Source: Coniferiporia sulphurascens | Lineage: Eukaryota > Basidiomycota > Agaricomycetes > Hymenochaetales > Hymenochaetaceae | Direction of reading: 5' to 3' | DNA length: 64,000 nt | Assembly (NCBI GenBank): GCA_002794785.1 | Contig: NBBA01000001.1 | Span: 1,302,001-1,366,000, forward strand | Shown here: one piece after another, positions 53,900 through 64,000 of the stretch | How positions within the stretch are numbered: the first letter of the stretch is position 1 | Layout of the letters: every line of letters begins with the position of its first letter | Position numbers and translations under genes: made by a program | Notes under the pieces: generated by a model | Told to the model about the DNA's origin: nothing | The model's database searches: none | Seen by the model: the letters and a program-made list of their open reading frames with translations, nothing else

Positions 53900-56800
53900 G
53901 AGTGCACCTGAAAGCTCCAAGAGAGCTGGGTCCGAGTCCTGTGTACAGGGTCCGAGCATACGACACATGTAGTCCCTAAGGAGGCCAGGTCCATATCCTC
54001 GTCGGTGGGGTGACCATCTAGCTCCATTGCCGCAAAAGCCAAGCAGATGGTGCCCGAGGTTCTATCAGAAAGGCGGTTTAAGTGCCCCATCAGCCTAAGC
54101 CATCGGTGCAGCACCGGGATATGGTTTTTGTCAGCCCACTCTGAGTGGTGGACCGGGAGGGGGATTTTGGCTGGCCATACACACCGAATCCAGGGTCGGA
54201 AGGTAGAGCACCCACCCAGGATGTGGGTGGTCATCTGTGCTGGCCATGGAGGATGGTTGTGCCACCTGCAGTGGGAGATCAAGCTGTGCCTGCGTCAGTA
54301 GGCTGAGTTGAAGCTCAGCCAGTAACCCCCATAGGGACCGGCACAACAGAGGACTTGTGCCACTGCAGAGAGGTGATGGTGAGGGTGGTCCACAGAGTGG
54401 GTGAGCAGTTTCCATGGGTGGTGGGAGGGGATGCCGTGCACTGCTAAGTGTTTGTCAGCGGTGGAGGCAAGAGGATGGGCCAGTGATAGTGTCCATCATT
54501 TGACCAGAGTCTTGGTGGCTACTTCCTTGAGTGTGGAGATGGAGGGTGCAAGTTGCGAGGGGGGGAGCTCTGTGGCGAGTTTTGCTTCCTCGTCGACCCA
54601 TTCATTCCCCGGAATGTCTGAATGACCCAGACACCACATGAAGTGAATGGAGAGGCCCGGATGCGAGTCCAGGAGCGTCTCGACCCCTGCCTTCCAAAGG
54701 TGGAGGAGATGGGTGCCAGGAACGGCAGCCCATGTGCGAAAGAGGTTGAGTGCCGTCAGCGAATCAGATAGAAAGAACATGTCCAATGCGACAGGCAGGT
54801 GTGTGGGGAGGTGGTGCACGGCCCAGCCTGGTGTGGTGGCAAGTGAGAAAATTTCCACATCCATGGCCGTGGTGCAGGTGGGGGAGGCGAGGCGGCAAGC
54901 CTTTAGCTTGGTGAGGCTGTGCATGGCACAGATGGCGGAACCTGAGGTGGTGCCAATGCGAGAGCCATCGGTGAAGACCTGGAGGTGGGGGGTGGTACTA
55001 AGGTCCAGGGTGGCCTGTACAAACTCGTCATGTGTGTCCTCTGTGACCAGGAGGGAGGGGAGGGTGAAGGTGACCCTTCCACATGTAAAGGCCAGGGGGT
55101 CCGTCCAGGGGGATGCATGTATGCAGGGACTGGTTGTACCCAAGGGACTCGGACCTGCAGAGAAAGGGAAAAAGGTCTATTAGTTACATTGCAGAAGCAT
55201 TTGCAGCCAATAGGGTGGGGGGTGCGCCAGAGGTGCAGAGAATGGGACATTTTTAAATACTTGAAGTAAAAAGAAAGGGAGGGGACTGAGCAAAGGAAAT
55301 TAGTAGAGAAAGGGGAGGCACCTTTATAGATGCCTAGTATCCACCGGCATGCCGTGTTTTGCACCAACTGTAGATGGTTGACGAGTGTTTTCTGGCAGCG
55401 GCCATGGTACCAGACCGGTGCGCCCCATGCTAAGACGGAGCGGACACAGCTGGTGTACAGTCGCTGGAGGAGAAGGGCAGATACTCCACATTCAGTGTTG
55501 CCTAAAATGCGGAGGGTGGCGAGGGTGGAGAGACCCTTAGAGCGCATTCACTCGACATGGGGCTTGAAGGTAAGGCCTGGGTCCCACCAAATGCCGAGCC
55601 ACTGGAGTGGTCAGGATGGTCAGATGAGGGTGTTGGGGTCAATTTGGATCCCAGCAGTATCCCAGCTGTGATAGCTGGTTCTGTGCTGAGGGGGGTGGAA
55701 GTGGAGTGCCTCAGTTTTGGCGGCTTCAATTTTCAGGCTGATGTTGCCGAAGAGGCCATCGAGTTGGTGATACATGTCTGCCAGGTGGTGGCAGTTGGAT
55801 GCTATAGAGGGGCCAATGCATATTAGTAGGTGGTCATCAACGTATGTGAGCACTTTGGTGCTGGCTTGGTGAAAATGCAGGAGGACCACACCCACAAAAA
55901 TTGTTGACAAGATGGGGGAGACAGGCAATCCTTGGGGGTTGCCGAAGTCGGGTTTTGGGGCAGTTGGGAGGGTGGTGCCATCAAAGGTGACTGTGACCTG
56001 CCTGTCCATCATGAAGGAGAGGCACCAGTCCACCATGTCAGGTGGGCACTGGAGCTCCAGCAATTGTTGGTGGAGGGGGTGGGGGTGTACTGAGTCGAAG
56101 AAACCCTGTATGTCCACCACAAGGACTGAACACACAAGGCCCTTTGAGTGGGCATTCTCCACTATCTGTAAGAGGTGTTGGGCAGCATTGTAGACAGAGT
56201 GTCCTTGATGCCCCCCATACTGGTTAGGTGGCAGCCAGTCCCGCTTGTTAGCAAGGAACTGGAGCCAGTTAGCTATGATCTTTTTCAAGGAGTTTCCCTG
56301 GGGTCTCCTCGAGGGTGATGGGCCGGTACGAACACGGCGAGAAAGGTCCTTCTTATTAGGCTTCTGGAGCATAACCACTTTTGCCCCCTGCCAGCACTTA
56401 GGGTGGTGCCCCATGCACAGACAGTCATTGAAAAGCGATAGAATCTTGTCAGGGTAAGCTTCCACTACCCATTTCAGGGGGCAATAGCCTATTCCTGAGA
56501 GGCCCAGTGCCGACAAGTTAGAGGTGTCGGACAGTGCCCCCATGAGCTCAGTAAGGAGAATTGGCGGGGCAGCTGGTTGGGGGGTGGAGGTGGGTTTTGG
56601 TCTGCCGGCAGGGGGGGGGGAGGCATGAAGAAGGTTTTGTGAAGTAGCTCACCTTTCTCATCATCTGACTGGGTGAAGGTGCCATCTCGTTGCTTGAGGG
56701 ATGGGATGGGGGTGGGGCAGGTGCCAAGGCCATGTTTGGCCCAGGTCCAGATGTTGGAGGCATCCGCTTTGGCTGCCTGGTCGGTGTAGAACTGCCATTT

Positions 56801-57875
56801 GGCTGTGCATACTCCGTGCTTGAAGGCACGGTGCGCAGATGCACACTGGAGGGGGGTGGTGGCTGTCGAAATGGCGGCCAGCAGGTTTTTGCATGTTGGC
56901 ATCCACCAGGGGACCTCTGTTTTCGACAGTTTCGAGAGGCAGGTGAACAGCTCGAGGGCTGCCACCATGGCTTTTCACCACAGTGTCTGCTTTGTCGTCC
57001 AGGGTGGTGGTGTTGCAGACTGGGATGTCAAAGGTGAGGTCTAGGAGAGGGAAGGCAATATCAGTCCACTCCTCCCTGTCGGCTGGTAACAGCCAGTGGG
57101 TCTTGAGGACTGGAGGTGGGGGCCGAAAAGGGATAGACCACCGCAGAATGGCGTGATCCGACAGTGGTGAAGGTTCGGTGGTGGCCGAGTCCAGAATGGC
57201 ATCAGGGTTAATGGAAGGGGGGGCCCAGATCATGTCTATGGGGCACCTCAGGCAGTTGCCATCAGGCCTAGAGTCAGAGTCAGGTAAATGGGCAGGTGCC
57301 AGGCCATGCCCATGGAAAAAGTCATTGAGGGGTTGCGCCCTCAATTCCTCTGGCCATGAGGCAGAGAGTTCAGACCATGTGGGGTGACAATGGTTGAAGT
57401 TGCCTGCCACAAGGAGGGTGGTGGCTAATGCTGAGGGGAGTGAAAAGAGGAAAAGCTCACCTGGGTACTGTGGGAGGGCCCCGACACGGTCTGGGGGTGA
57501 CATGCCATAATAATTGCACACTTGGACCGTGAGGGAGGATCGGATTTCAATGGTGAGGATGTTGGTGCCATGGGAGGCGGTCCCAAGGACTGACCAGGAA
57601 GTTGGAGGGAGGGTGCATGCCACATAGGTGACTACCCAGGGGCAGGAGTTGGGGGGTAGAACTGGTGTGTAGCCAGGGATGTTTGAGACGTTGAACACTG
57701 GGGTACCAGTGGGGTCAGTGAGGGATGGTTGCAAGCCTATTTGGTACCAGGGTGGTTCCTGTATAAGAATTAGGTGTGGGGGGGAGGGGGTGTCAGTGAG
57801 GAGAGGAATTAGGGAATTTATTGCCGCAAGTGAGTGGGCAGCATTCCACTGTATGATGGAGATATCTCCAATCAT
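53900..57875 (-). pseudogene. L13 ORF2: endonuclease-RT-RNase H, frameshifted
   Basis: From ATG 57875 the endonuclease is open (ISIIQWNAAHSLAAIN, QEPPWYQIGLQPSL, LLVAGNFNHCHPTW, CPIDMIWAPPSINPDAIL, SDHAILRWSI). A frameshift near 56960 leads into the linker (LSKLSKTEVPWW). RT follows at 55620-56543 with VLVVDIQGFFDSVHP, DFGNPQGLPVSP and intact TYVDDHLLI. RNase H lies at 54496-55143 (VFTDGSRIGTTSGS, AMDVEIFSL, FFLSDSLTALNLF, HSDIPGNEW). The C-terminal part reads HCRWHNHPPW and HILGGCSTF, a His/Cys cluster typical of the ends of I/Tad-type ORF2. At least four frameshifts or stops make it inactive. Confidence 0.82.
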
Positions 57876-59894
57876 GACTCCTCCATCTGTTCGAAGGTGG
57901 GCACGTCCCCAATGGCCTCCAAGATTTGGCAGTATTGCTTCTTCTTGGGGCAGGATGGGAGGGTGGCAGGGTGGTTGCCTTTGCAATTGGTGCAGTGGCG
58001 AGGGTGAGGGCATGGATCGGCTTCAGCCATGGCATCAGTGGCGCAGTGGGCACAGTTCTTGCAGTGGTTGTGGGTAAGGTGATTACCCCTGCAGCCAGTG
58101 CAGCAGGCTTGGGCTCGGCACCCCTTAGTTCCATGTCCGAGGCCTTGGCAGCACTCACATTGGGTGAGGCTTGGGCGAATGGGAGGGACGGAGAGGTGGA
58201 GGGAGGAGCCGAAGAGCCAGACACGCAGGCGCTTAAGGAGTCGTTCGCAGATGGACCCATCAGGGTTGATGAAGGAGAAGGCGACTGGGCACTTGCTTAG
58301 GGAGGGCAGGTGTTCAGGGGTTGCTGCGAAGTGGGGGGTGACAACAAAGTCCAGGAGGCGAAGTGATAGGTTGTTTGTGACTTCAGCCAGGAGGACGGCC
58401 TTGGAGATGGTGTGTTTGTTCTGGCCGAAGTGGTAGTCCTTGCAGGGTACCATAGATATCCGCAGGGAGGACCTAGGCTGAACATGGGAGGGGGTCAGTT
58501 GGAATACCTCAGGGACCTCGGCCCCTTTGGTAGTGCACCTGTCACGCATGTGGTGCGAAAACGCTTCTGCATGCCTATCAATGATCATGGCTGTGGAGGG
58601 GTTAGCAGAGTGGGGTCGCTGTGTGAACATGGTCATGAGGTTCCCCTTCACATTGAATGAAGAGGAGAGGACCATGACTTGGTCTGCAGTGGGGAGGGAG
58701 GCAAAGAAATCACGTGCTATTTTTGTGAGGACCATGGTGGGTTTCTGGAGGTGTGCCAAGAGGCTGGTGACTGGTGAAAGGACCAGTGTTGGGTCTTTGG
58801 CATACATCATAGGGGGGGGGCACCTGCTGCATGCGCTTCTTCTTCTTCTTCTGCACTGGGTTGATGACTGTCCCAGCAGCAGGTGCCACTGGGGAGGGGT
58901 TGGTGGAGGTTGGGGGGGCCGCTGCTGCAGCCACCTGGGCATAGGAGGTGGGGGCGGCTGTGATTGTTGCCTGGGGGGTGGGCTGTTGCTGTTGCTGCCA
59001 CTGTTGTTGGGGGGTGGGCCTGGAGCTGAGAGAAGACATCTGATGTGAAATAGAAGCCACATCAGTAGTCAGGCATTTGACTGCATCAGTCAGCGCCTTC
59101 ATTTCCGGGGTCATGGGGGTGGTGCGGGGGTCCTGGTGGTGGCCGGGGGCCTCTGCTGGGGGCGAGCTGGCTGGAAGGGGTATGGGAGGTTGAAACCTCC
59201 CTCCCCTGTGTGCTGGTAGGCAACAATCGCATTGAATATTGCCTGTGTCTGGTGGAGGTCATCCTTCCTGGCCCTGTGAAGGGCGTTGAGTGTCTTGAGC
59301 ACAATGTAAGCTGTTTGCCCAAGGAGTTGCACTGCCACTTGTTCATGGCTTTCACCAGGAGCGGTGTTGGCCATGGCTTCGAAGTAGCCAGAGTGCAGGT
59401 CGGTAAGGTCATCCAGGAAGCCATCCAGTGGCATGCAAGGTGCGTTTGGGTGGGGGTGGGGGGTGTGGGGCAACAACGCTGTTGTGTCGTGCTTCTGGGA
59501 AGCGGCTGGCGAGGGTGTCTGGTAAGGGGGATCTGCGTCCGGGAGGTAGTCCTCTTCATGTCCAGTGTTGTACTCATGAGGGTTGGCGGCACTGGAGGTG
59601 GCAGATGGGGGCGGCTATTGAACTGCTCGAATGCACTGGTGAAAGCGGCGTTTGAGATGCCTATGGCAGGGGAGGAAGCGAGATGGAGGGCATCTGGTGA
59701 CGACTCCGAGGCGGGGGTTTGGGCATAGGGCTGGGCATAGGGTATGGGGGTCATTTCGCATTGAGCGGAAGCAAGGGCTTCAGCAGCCAGGTTGGTGGCT
59801 GTCTCGGCGGCCCTTGCTGTGGCTAGGCTAGCTGATGAGGATGAGGGGACAGAGGGTCTTGTGTGCAACAAAGGGCACCACAATAATCTGACAT
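57872..59894 (-). pseudogene. L13 ORF1 with Gln-rich linker and zinc knuckles
   Basis: ATG 59894 reads MSDYCGAL before an early frameshift; the frame resumes within ten codons at SSSSASLATARAAETATNLAA. A divergent central block (DGFLDDLTDLHSGYFEAMAN, near 59400) is followed by a coiled-coil-like LTDAVKCLTTDVASISHQM, a poly-Gln linker and a basic KKKKKR patch. From 59062 the frame is open through MYAKDPTLVLSPVTSL to the knuckles CECCQGLGHGTKGC, CTGCRGNHLTHNHCKNC and CTNCKGNHPATLPSC. The N-terminal half differs clearly from L4 and L11, so at least two ORF1 subfamilies coexist. Confidence 0.78.
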
Positions 59895-60059
59895 GGGGGA
59901 GTTTTAGCTGCCCGCACTAGTTAGATGATGGTGGTTACTGGTCAAGAAGGATGTGGCCGAGACATGCAATGAGGAGTCCAAAAGGCGGTCACAGATCAGA
60001 GAGAAAGGGTGGGAGTGCACCTGAAAGCTCCAAGAGAGCCGGGTCCGGGTCCTGGGTAT

Positions 60060-60484
60060 TGTTATGATATATATGTTTTTCGATTCATGTCTCATCTTTT
60101 ATTATATAATGATGGATTAGTCATTAGGTATGCTTCGTCTGATCAGTAGTAAGCAGGCACAGGTAGTTCTAGATCTATGACGTCACAGTAGAAGGTTCTA
60201 GAGTGATGACACCATATTGTATCAGTATGGTGACATATCACATAGTAATGGTGTCATGACTGTTTCATGCTTCTGATTGGTAGTTTATTATAGATTTGAC
60301 CAGCCCTTAAGTAGTCGAATGTGTATAAGTAGCAACCAATGCAGACCTGGGGAACTCAGTCGAGTTCTCTTAGGATATCCACTATCTCTGTGTGATCCCT
60401 CCTTGTCAACTTGCATCTCACTCTCCCAAGTTGTTTCACTGGTAGAACCTGTGTGCCATGTTGGTGTATAGTGTTGCCCTAACA
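60060..60484 (+). mobile_element. Solo LTR of family D (copy D2), TSD GGTAT
   Basis: A 425-bp copy is flanked by GGTAT at 60055-60059 and 60485-60489. It is almost identical to D1 at 9434, with the same TATAAG region, which suggests that both inserted fairly recently. Confidence 0.92.
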
Positions 60485-61249
60485 GGTATGGGGTCCGAGC
60501 ATACAACACATGTAGTCCCATAGGAGGTCCAAGTCCATATCCTCGTCAGTAGGGTGTCCCTCTAACTCCATCATGGTGAATGGCGCTGGAGGTTCTGTTG
60601 GAGAGGCAGTTCAGGTGTCCCATCAGCCTAAGCCATCGGCACAGAACTGGGATATGGTTTTCATCAGCCCACTCTGAATGGTGGACTGGGAGGGGGATTT
60701 TGGCTGGCCAAACACACTGGATCCAGGGGCGAAAGGTCGAGCACCTGCCCAGAATATTGGCAGTTGTCTGCATGGGCCAGGGTGGGTGGTTGTGCCACCT
60801 GCAGTGGGAAATCAGGCCGTGCCTGCGCTGGTAGGCTGAGTCGAAGCTCAGCCAGTAGCCCCCATAGGGACTGGCATGGCAGAGGACTTGTGCCACTGCA
60901 GAGAGGTGGTGGTGAGGGTGGTCTGCGGAGTGGGTGAGAAGTTTCCACAGGTGATGGGAGGGGATGCCGTGCACTGCCAAGTATTTGTCAGCTGTGGAGG
61001 CGAGAAGGCAGGCCAGTGAGAGTGTCCACTGTTTGATCAGAGTCTTGGTGGCCACCTCTTTGAGTGCGGAGATGGAGGGCACAAGTTGTGAGGGGGGGAG
61101 CTCCGTGGCTAGTTTCGCTTCCACATCGGCCCATTCATTTCCAGGGACATCCGAGTGACCCGGACACCACACGAAATGGATGGAGAGGCCCGGATGCGAG
61201 TCCAGGAGTGTCTCAACCCCCGCCTTCCAAAGGTGGAGGAGATGGGTGC

Positions 61250-61808
61250 TGTTACAATTTTCCTTTACTTTTCCCTTATTGCGCTGACTCACTTCCTATT
61301 CATCATCATCAGTCAGCGCAACTCCCCCATTTCTCTTCCTTACTCATCCTTATTCGCCTTGTGCCATAAGACACCATGATGACGCCTTATTGCACCATCA
61401 TGACGTGCTTTGCTTACTGATCACCGTACTTGTATTACCAAGGCATTCCTTGAGTTTCCATGACCTTCCATAGTCTGGTAAACACACCTAACCAAGTCGC
61501 TACAGTAGCAAACACATAGAGTAGCATATAAGCATGTAACTTCAGTAGCACAAGCCCTAAGCTTGTGCTCTTTGTTCATACAAGCCCATTATCTGCTACT
61601 ACCAGTCTACTGTGTGCCTAGTGTGCACCAGTCGCTTCGTCGTAACCCGACTCATTATAGAAGCCTACCGCATCCACATCGCCGATCAGGAAGCCCCATC
61701 GACAATCACCCTCGACTTATGACATCTAGGAAACCCCATTGCTGTACCATCAGTCCCGACGATCAGGAAGCCCCGACGTCGATCACCGCATAACCGTTGA
61801 GCTTAACA
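61250..61808 (+). mobile_element. Solo LTR of family A (copy A8), TSD GGTGC
   Basis: A 559-bp LTR is flanked by GGTGC at 61245-61249 and 61809-61813, splitting the RNase H of L14 (THLLHLWKAG). Confidence 0.92.
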
Positions 61809-61970
61809 GGTGCCAGGGATGGTGGCCCAAGTGCAGAAGAGGTCCAGTGCCATCAGTGAGTCGGATAGAAAGAACAGGTCCGATGCAACAGGCAGGTGAG
61901 TGAGGAGGTGGTGCATGGCCCAGCCCGGAGCAGTGGCAAGTGAGAAGATCTCCACATCCGTGGCGGTGGC

Positions 61971-62645
61971 TCAGGTGGGGGAGGCGAGGCAGCGGGACCG
62001 TAGCTTGGTGAGGCCACACATGGCACAGATGGCAGATCCCAAGGCGGTTCCAATGTGCAATCCATCGGTGAAGACCTGGAGGTGGGGGGTGGTACTGAGG
62101 TCTAGGGCAGCCTGCATGAACTCATTGCATGTGTCTCCTGTGACCAGGAGGGAGGGGAGGGTAAAGGTGACCCATCTGCCTGTAAAGGCCAGGGGGTCCA
62201 TCCAGGGGGGGTGTGTGTATGCAGGGACCAGTTGTACCCAAGGGACTCGGACCTGCAGAGAAAGGGAAAAAGGTCTATTAGTTACATTGCGGAAGCATTT
62301 GCAGCCAATAGAGTGGGGGGTGCACCATAGGCACAGAGAATGGGATGTTTTTAAATACTCAAAGTAAAAAGAGAGGGGAGGGACTGAGCATAGGAAATTA
62401 GTAGAGAAAGGGGAGGTGCCTTTGTAGACGCCTAGGATCCACTGGCAGGCCGTGTTTTGCACAGACTGGAGGCGGTTGATCAGGGTTTTTTGGCGGCGGC
62501 TGTGGTACCAGACTGGAGCGCCCCATGCTAGAACGGAGCAGACACAGCTGGTGTATAGTCGCTGGAGGAGGAGGGCCGATACTCCGCATTCGGTGTTGCC
62601 TAGGATGCGGAGGGCGGTGAGGGTGGAGAGTCCCTTGGAACACAT
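61971..62645 (-). pseudogene. L14 ORF2: RT thumb to start of RNase H
   Basis: The open frame encodes the thumb (GLSTLTALRILGNTECGVSA, NTACQWILGVYKGTSPFSTN) and the RNase H start with its first Asp in VFTDGLHIGT. It follows the RT frame after a stop at 62646 and is separated from the rest of RNase H by a frame change and LTR-A8. Confidence 0.75.
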
Positions 62646-63941
62646 TCATTCAATGTGGGGCTTAAAGGTCAGGCCTGGATCCCACCAGATCCCAAGCCAC
62701 CAGAGTGGACAGGAGGGTCGGATGAGGGTGTTGGGGTTGATTTGGATCCCGGCAGTGTCCCAGACATGATAGCCGACTCTTCGCCAAGGTGGGTGGAAGT
62801 GGAGTGCCTCTGTTTTGGCAGCTTCGATGTTGAGACCGATGTTGCCAAAGAGGCCGTCAAGTTGGTGATAGGCATTGGCCAGGTGGTGGCAGTTGGATGC
62901 TACTGAGGGGCCGACACATATTAGTAGGTGGTCATCAACATATGCAAGCACTTTGGTGCCGGCTTGGTGAAAGCACCAGAGGACCACACCCGCAAAAATT
63001 GTTGACAGGATGGGGGAGACAGGCAATCCTTGAGGGGTGCCGAAGTCAGGTTTTGGGGCAGTTGGGAGGGTGGTGCCATCGAAGGTGACTGTGACCTGCC
63101 TGTCCGTCATGAAGGAGAGGCACCAGTCCGCCATGTTGGGTGGGCACTGGAGCTCCAGCAATTGCTGGTGGAGGAGGCGGGGGTGTACTGAGTCAAAGAA
63201 ACCTTGTATGTTGACTGCTAGGACCGAACACACAAGGCCCTTCGAGTGGGTATTCTCCACTATCTGTAAGAGGTGTTGGGCAGCATCATAGACTGAGTGT
63301 CCTTGGTGCCCCCCATACTGGTTAGGTGGCAGCCAGTCCTGCTTATTAGCGAGGAACTGGAGCCGGTTAGCGATGATCTTTTTGAGGAGTTTCCCTAAGG
63401 TCTCCTCAAGGGTGATGGGCCAGTATGAGCATGGTGAGAAGGGGTCCTTCTTGTTAGGCTTCTGCAGCATAACCACTTTTGCTGCCCACCAGCACTTGGG
63501 GTGGTGCCCCAGGCACAGGCAGTCATTGAAAAGCGAGAGGATCTCATTGGGGTAAGCTTCCACCACCCATTTCAGGGGGTGGTAGCTTATTCCCGAGAGG
63601 CCCGGAGCTGACAAGTTGGAGGTGTTGGACAGTGCCTCCATAAGCTTGGTGAGGAGGATTGGTGGGGCAGCTGGTTGGGGGAGGGAGGTGGATTTTGGTC
63701 TGCCAGCAGGGGGGGGGAGGCATGAAGAAAGTTTCATGGAAAAGCTCACCTTTCTCATTGTCCAACTGTGCGAAGGTGCCATCTCACCGCTTGAGGGATG
63801 GGATGGGGGTGGGGTGGGTGCCGAGGCCACGTTTGGCCCAGGTCCAGATGTTGGAGGCATCCGCTTCGGCTGCCTAGTCGGCATAGAACTGCCGCTTTGC
63901 TGTGCACACTCCACATTTGAAGGTGTGGCACGCTGACGCAC
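62646..63941 (-). pseudogene. L14 ORF2: reverse transcriptase, 431 codons, motif A Asp to Asn
   Basis: The frame covers the linker (SSGEMAPS), PILLTKLMEALSNTSNL, KWVVEAYPNEILSLFNDC, QYGGHQGHSVYDAAQHL, GTPQGLPVSPIL and the catalytic AYVDDHLLI. Motif A reads VLAVNIQGFFD: the metal-binding Asp is Asn (codon 63210-63212), a G to A change at a former CpG. YVDD is intact, but loss of motif A Asp should inactivate the polymerase. Confidence 0.85.
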
Positions 63942-64000
63942 ACTGGAGGGGGGTGGTGGCTGTCAAAATGGCGGCTAGCGGGCTTTTGCACGTTGGCGTC

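Larger units (their letters stand above)
53564..59952 (-). mobile_element. LINE copy L13, full length without nested insertions
   Basis: The copy extends from the 5' terminus (CCTTCTTGACCAGTAACC) at 59950 to the 3' stem-loop and AATAATAAT/AAATTAAAAAAA tail at 53564, about 6.39 kb. It shows the whole architecture: a 58-nt leader, ORF1, ATGA overlap (57872-57875), ORF2 with endonuclease, RT, RNase H and a His/Cys C-terminus, and a roughly 0.3-kb 3'UTR. Flanks share only TGGCCGA-like microhomology and come from different LINE strands. Confidence 0.88.
59953..64000 (-). mobile_element. LINE copy L14, 3' part to ORF2 linker, runs off the window
   Basis: The copy carries part of the 3'UTR, the C-terminus, RNase H and RT, interrupted by LTR-D2 in the 3' region and LTR-A8 in RNase H. 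The RNase H/C-terminal frame at 60546-61249 is open (WCPGHSDVPGNEWADVEAKLA, HCRWHNHPPW). Its 3' end is replaced by the 5' end of L13. The 5' part lies beyond the right edge. Confidence 0.8.

Noticed and set aside
53638..54282. Long open frames in the last part of LINE copies as possible separate host genes
   Set aside because: The same sequence recurs at the end of ORF2 in at least eight copies and leads into the shared 3'UTR, so it is the C-terminus of ORF2.
53564..59962. TSD for L13 from TGGCC on both sides
   Set aside because: Only five to seven bases match, and the flanks belong to different LINE strands, so this is microhomology at a recombination junction, not a target duplication.

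Overview
The window looks like a repeat-rich fungal chromosome segment, most likely from a basidiomycete (Agaricomycete). It has one short-intron host gene at the left edge, a DBF2-type mitotic-exit kinase. The rest, from about 0.7 kb to 64 kb, is almost entirely retrotransposons: fungal Tad/I-type LINEs with a C-terminal RNase H, a Ty3/gypsy element, Ty1/copia remnants and many solo LTRs. The organism is an inference from these families; no marker gene settles the species.

Layout. 1-674: 5' part of the kinase gene (minus). 0.7-7.3 kb: old, AT-rich sequence with LTR remnants of families B and C, a gag-like zinc-knuckle ORF and a truncated copia pol. 7.3-14.6 kb: LINE fragments L1-L3 mixed with two copies of a repeated element that has LINE-like ends but no conserved ORF (called NLR here). 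14.6-20.9 kb: one gypsy element with paired LTRs of family A, decayed gag and pol, and a second LTR (family F) nested in its 3' LTR. 20.9-64 kb: eleven further LINE copies (L4-L14) in both orientations, several nested in each other, punctuated by solo LTRs of families A, D and E.

Many insertions can be ordered from target-site duplications (TSDs) read directly in the sequence. L8 sits in L7, which sits in NLR-3. L10 sits in L9, and itself carries a poly(A) retroposed fragment and a solo LTR. LTR-F sits in the gypsy 3' LTR. Nine of the twelve solo LTRs without a partner keep an exact 5-bp TSD, so they arose by LTR-LTR recombination in place. Many other junctions lack TSDs and join opposite-strand LINE fragments, which indicates repeated ectopic recombination.

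Mechanistic signals. The gypsy element has an 11-nt primer-binding site complementary to the predicted 5' end of its own transcript, as expected for Tf1/sushi-type self-priming. LINE ORF1 and ORF2 overlap by ATGA in all six copies where the junction survives, and gypsy gag and pol overlap by TAATG; both suggest coupled termination-reinitiation. Most in-frame stops are TGA where an Arg CGA codon is expected, and several reverse transcriptase active sites are changed D to N, a pattern expected from cytosine deamination at CpG. All protein-coding transposon copies look inactive, though ORF1 of L11 is open over about 682 codons once its LTR insertion is discounted.
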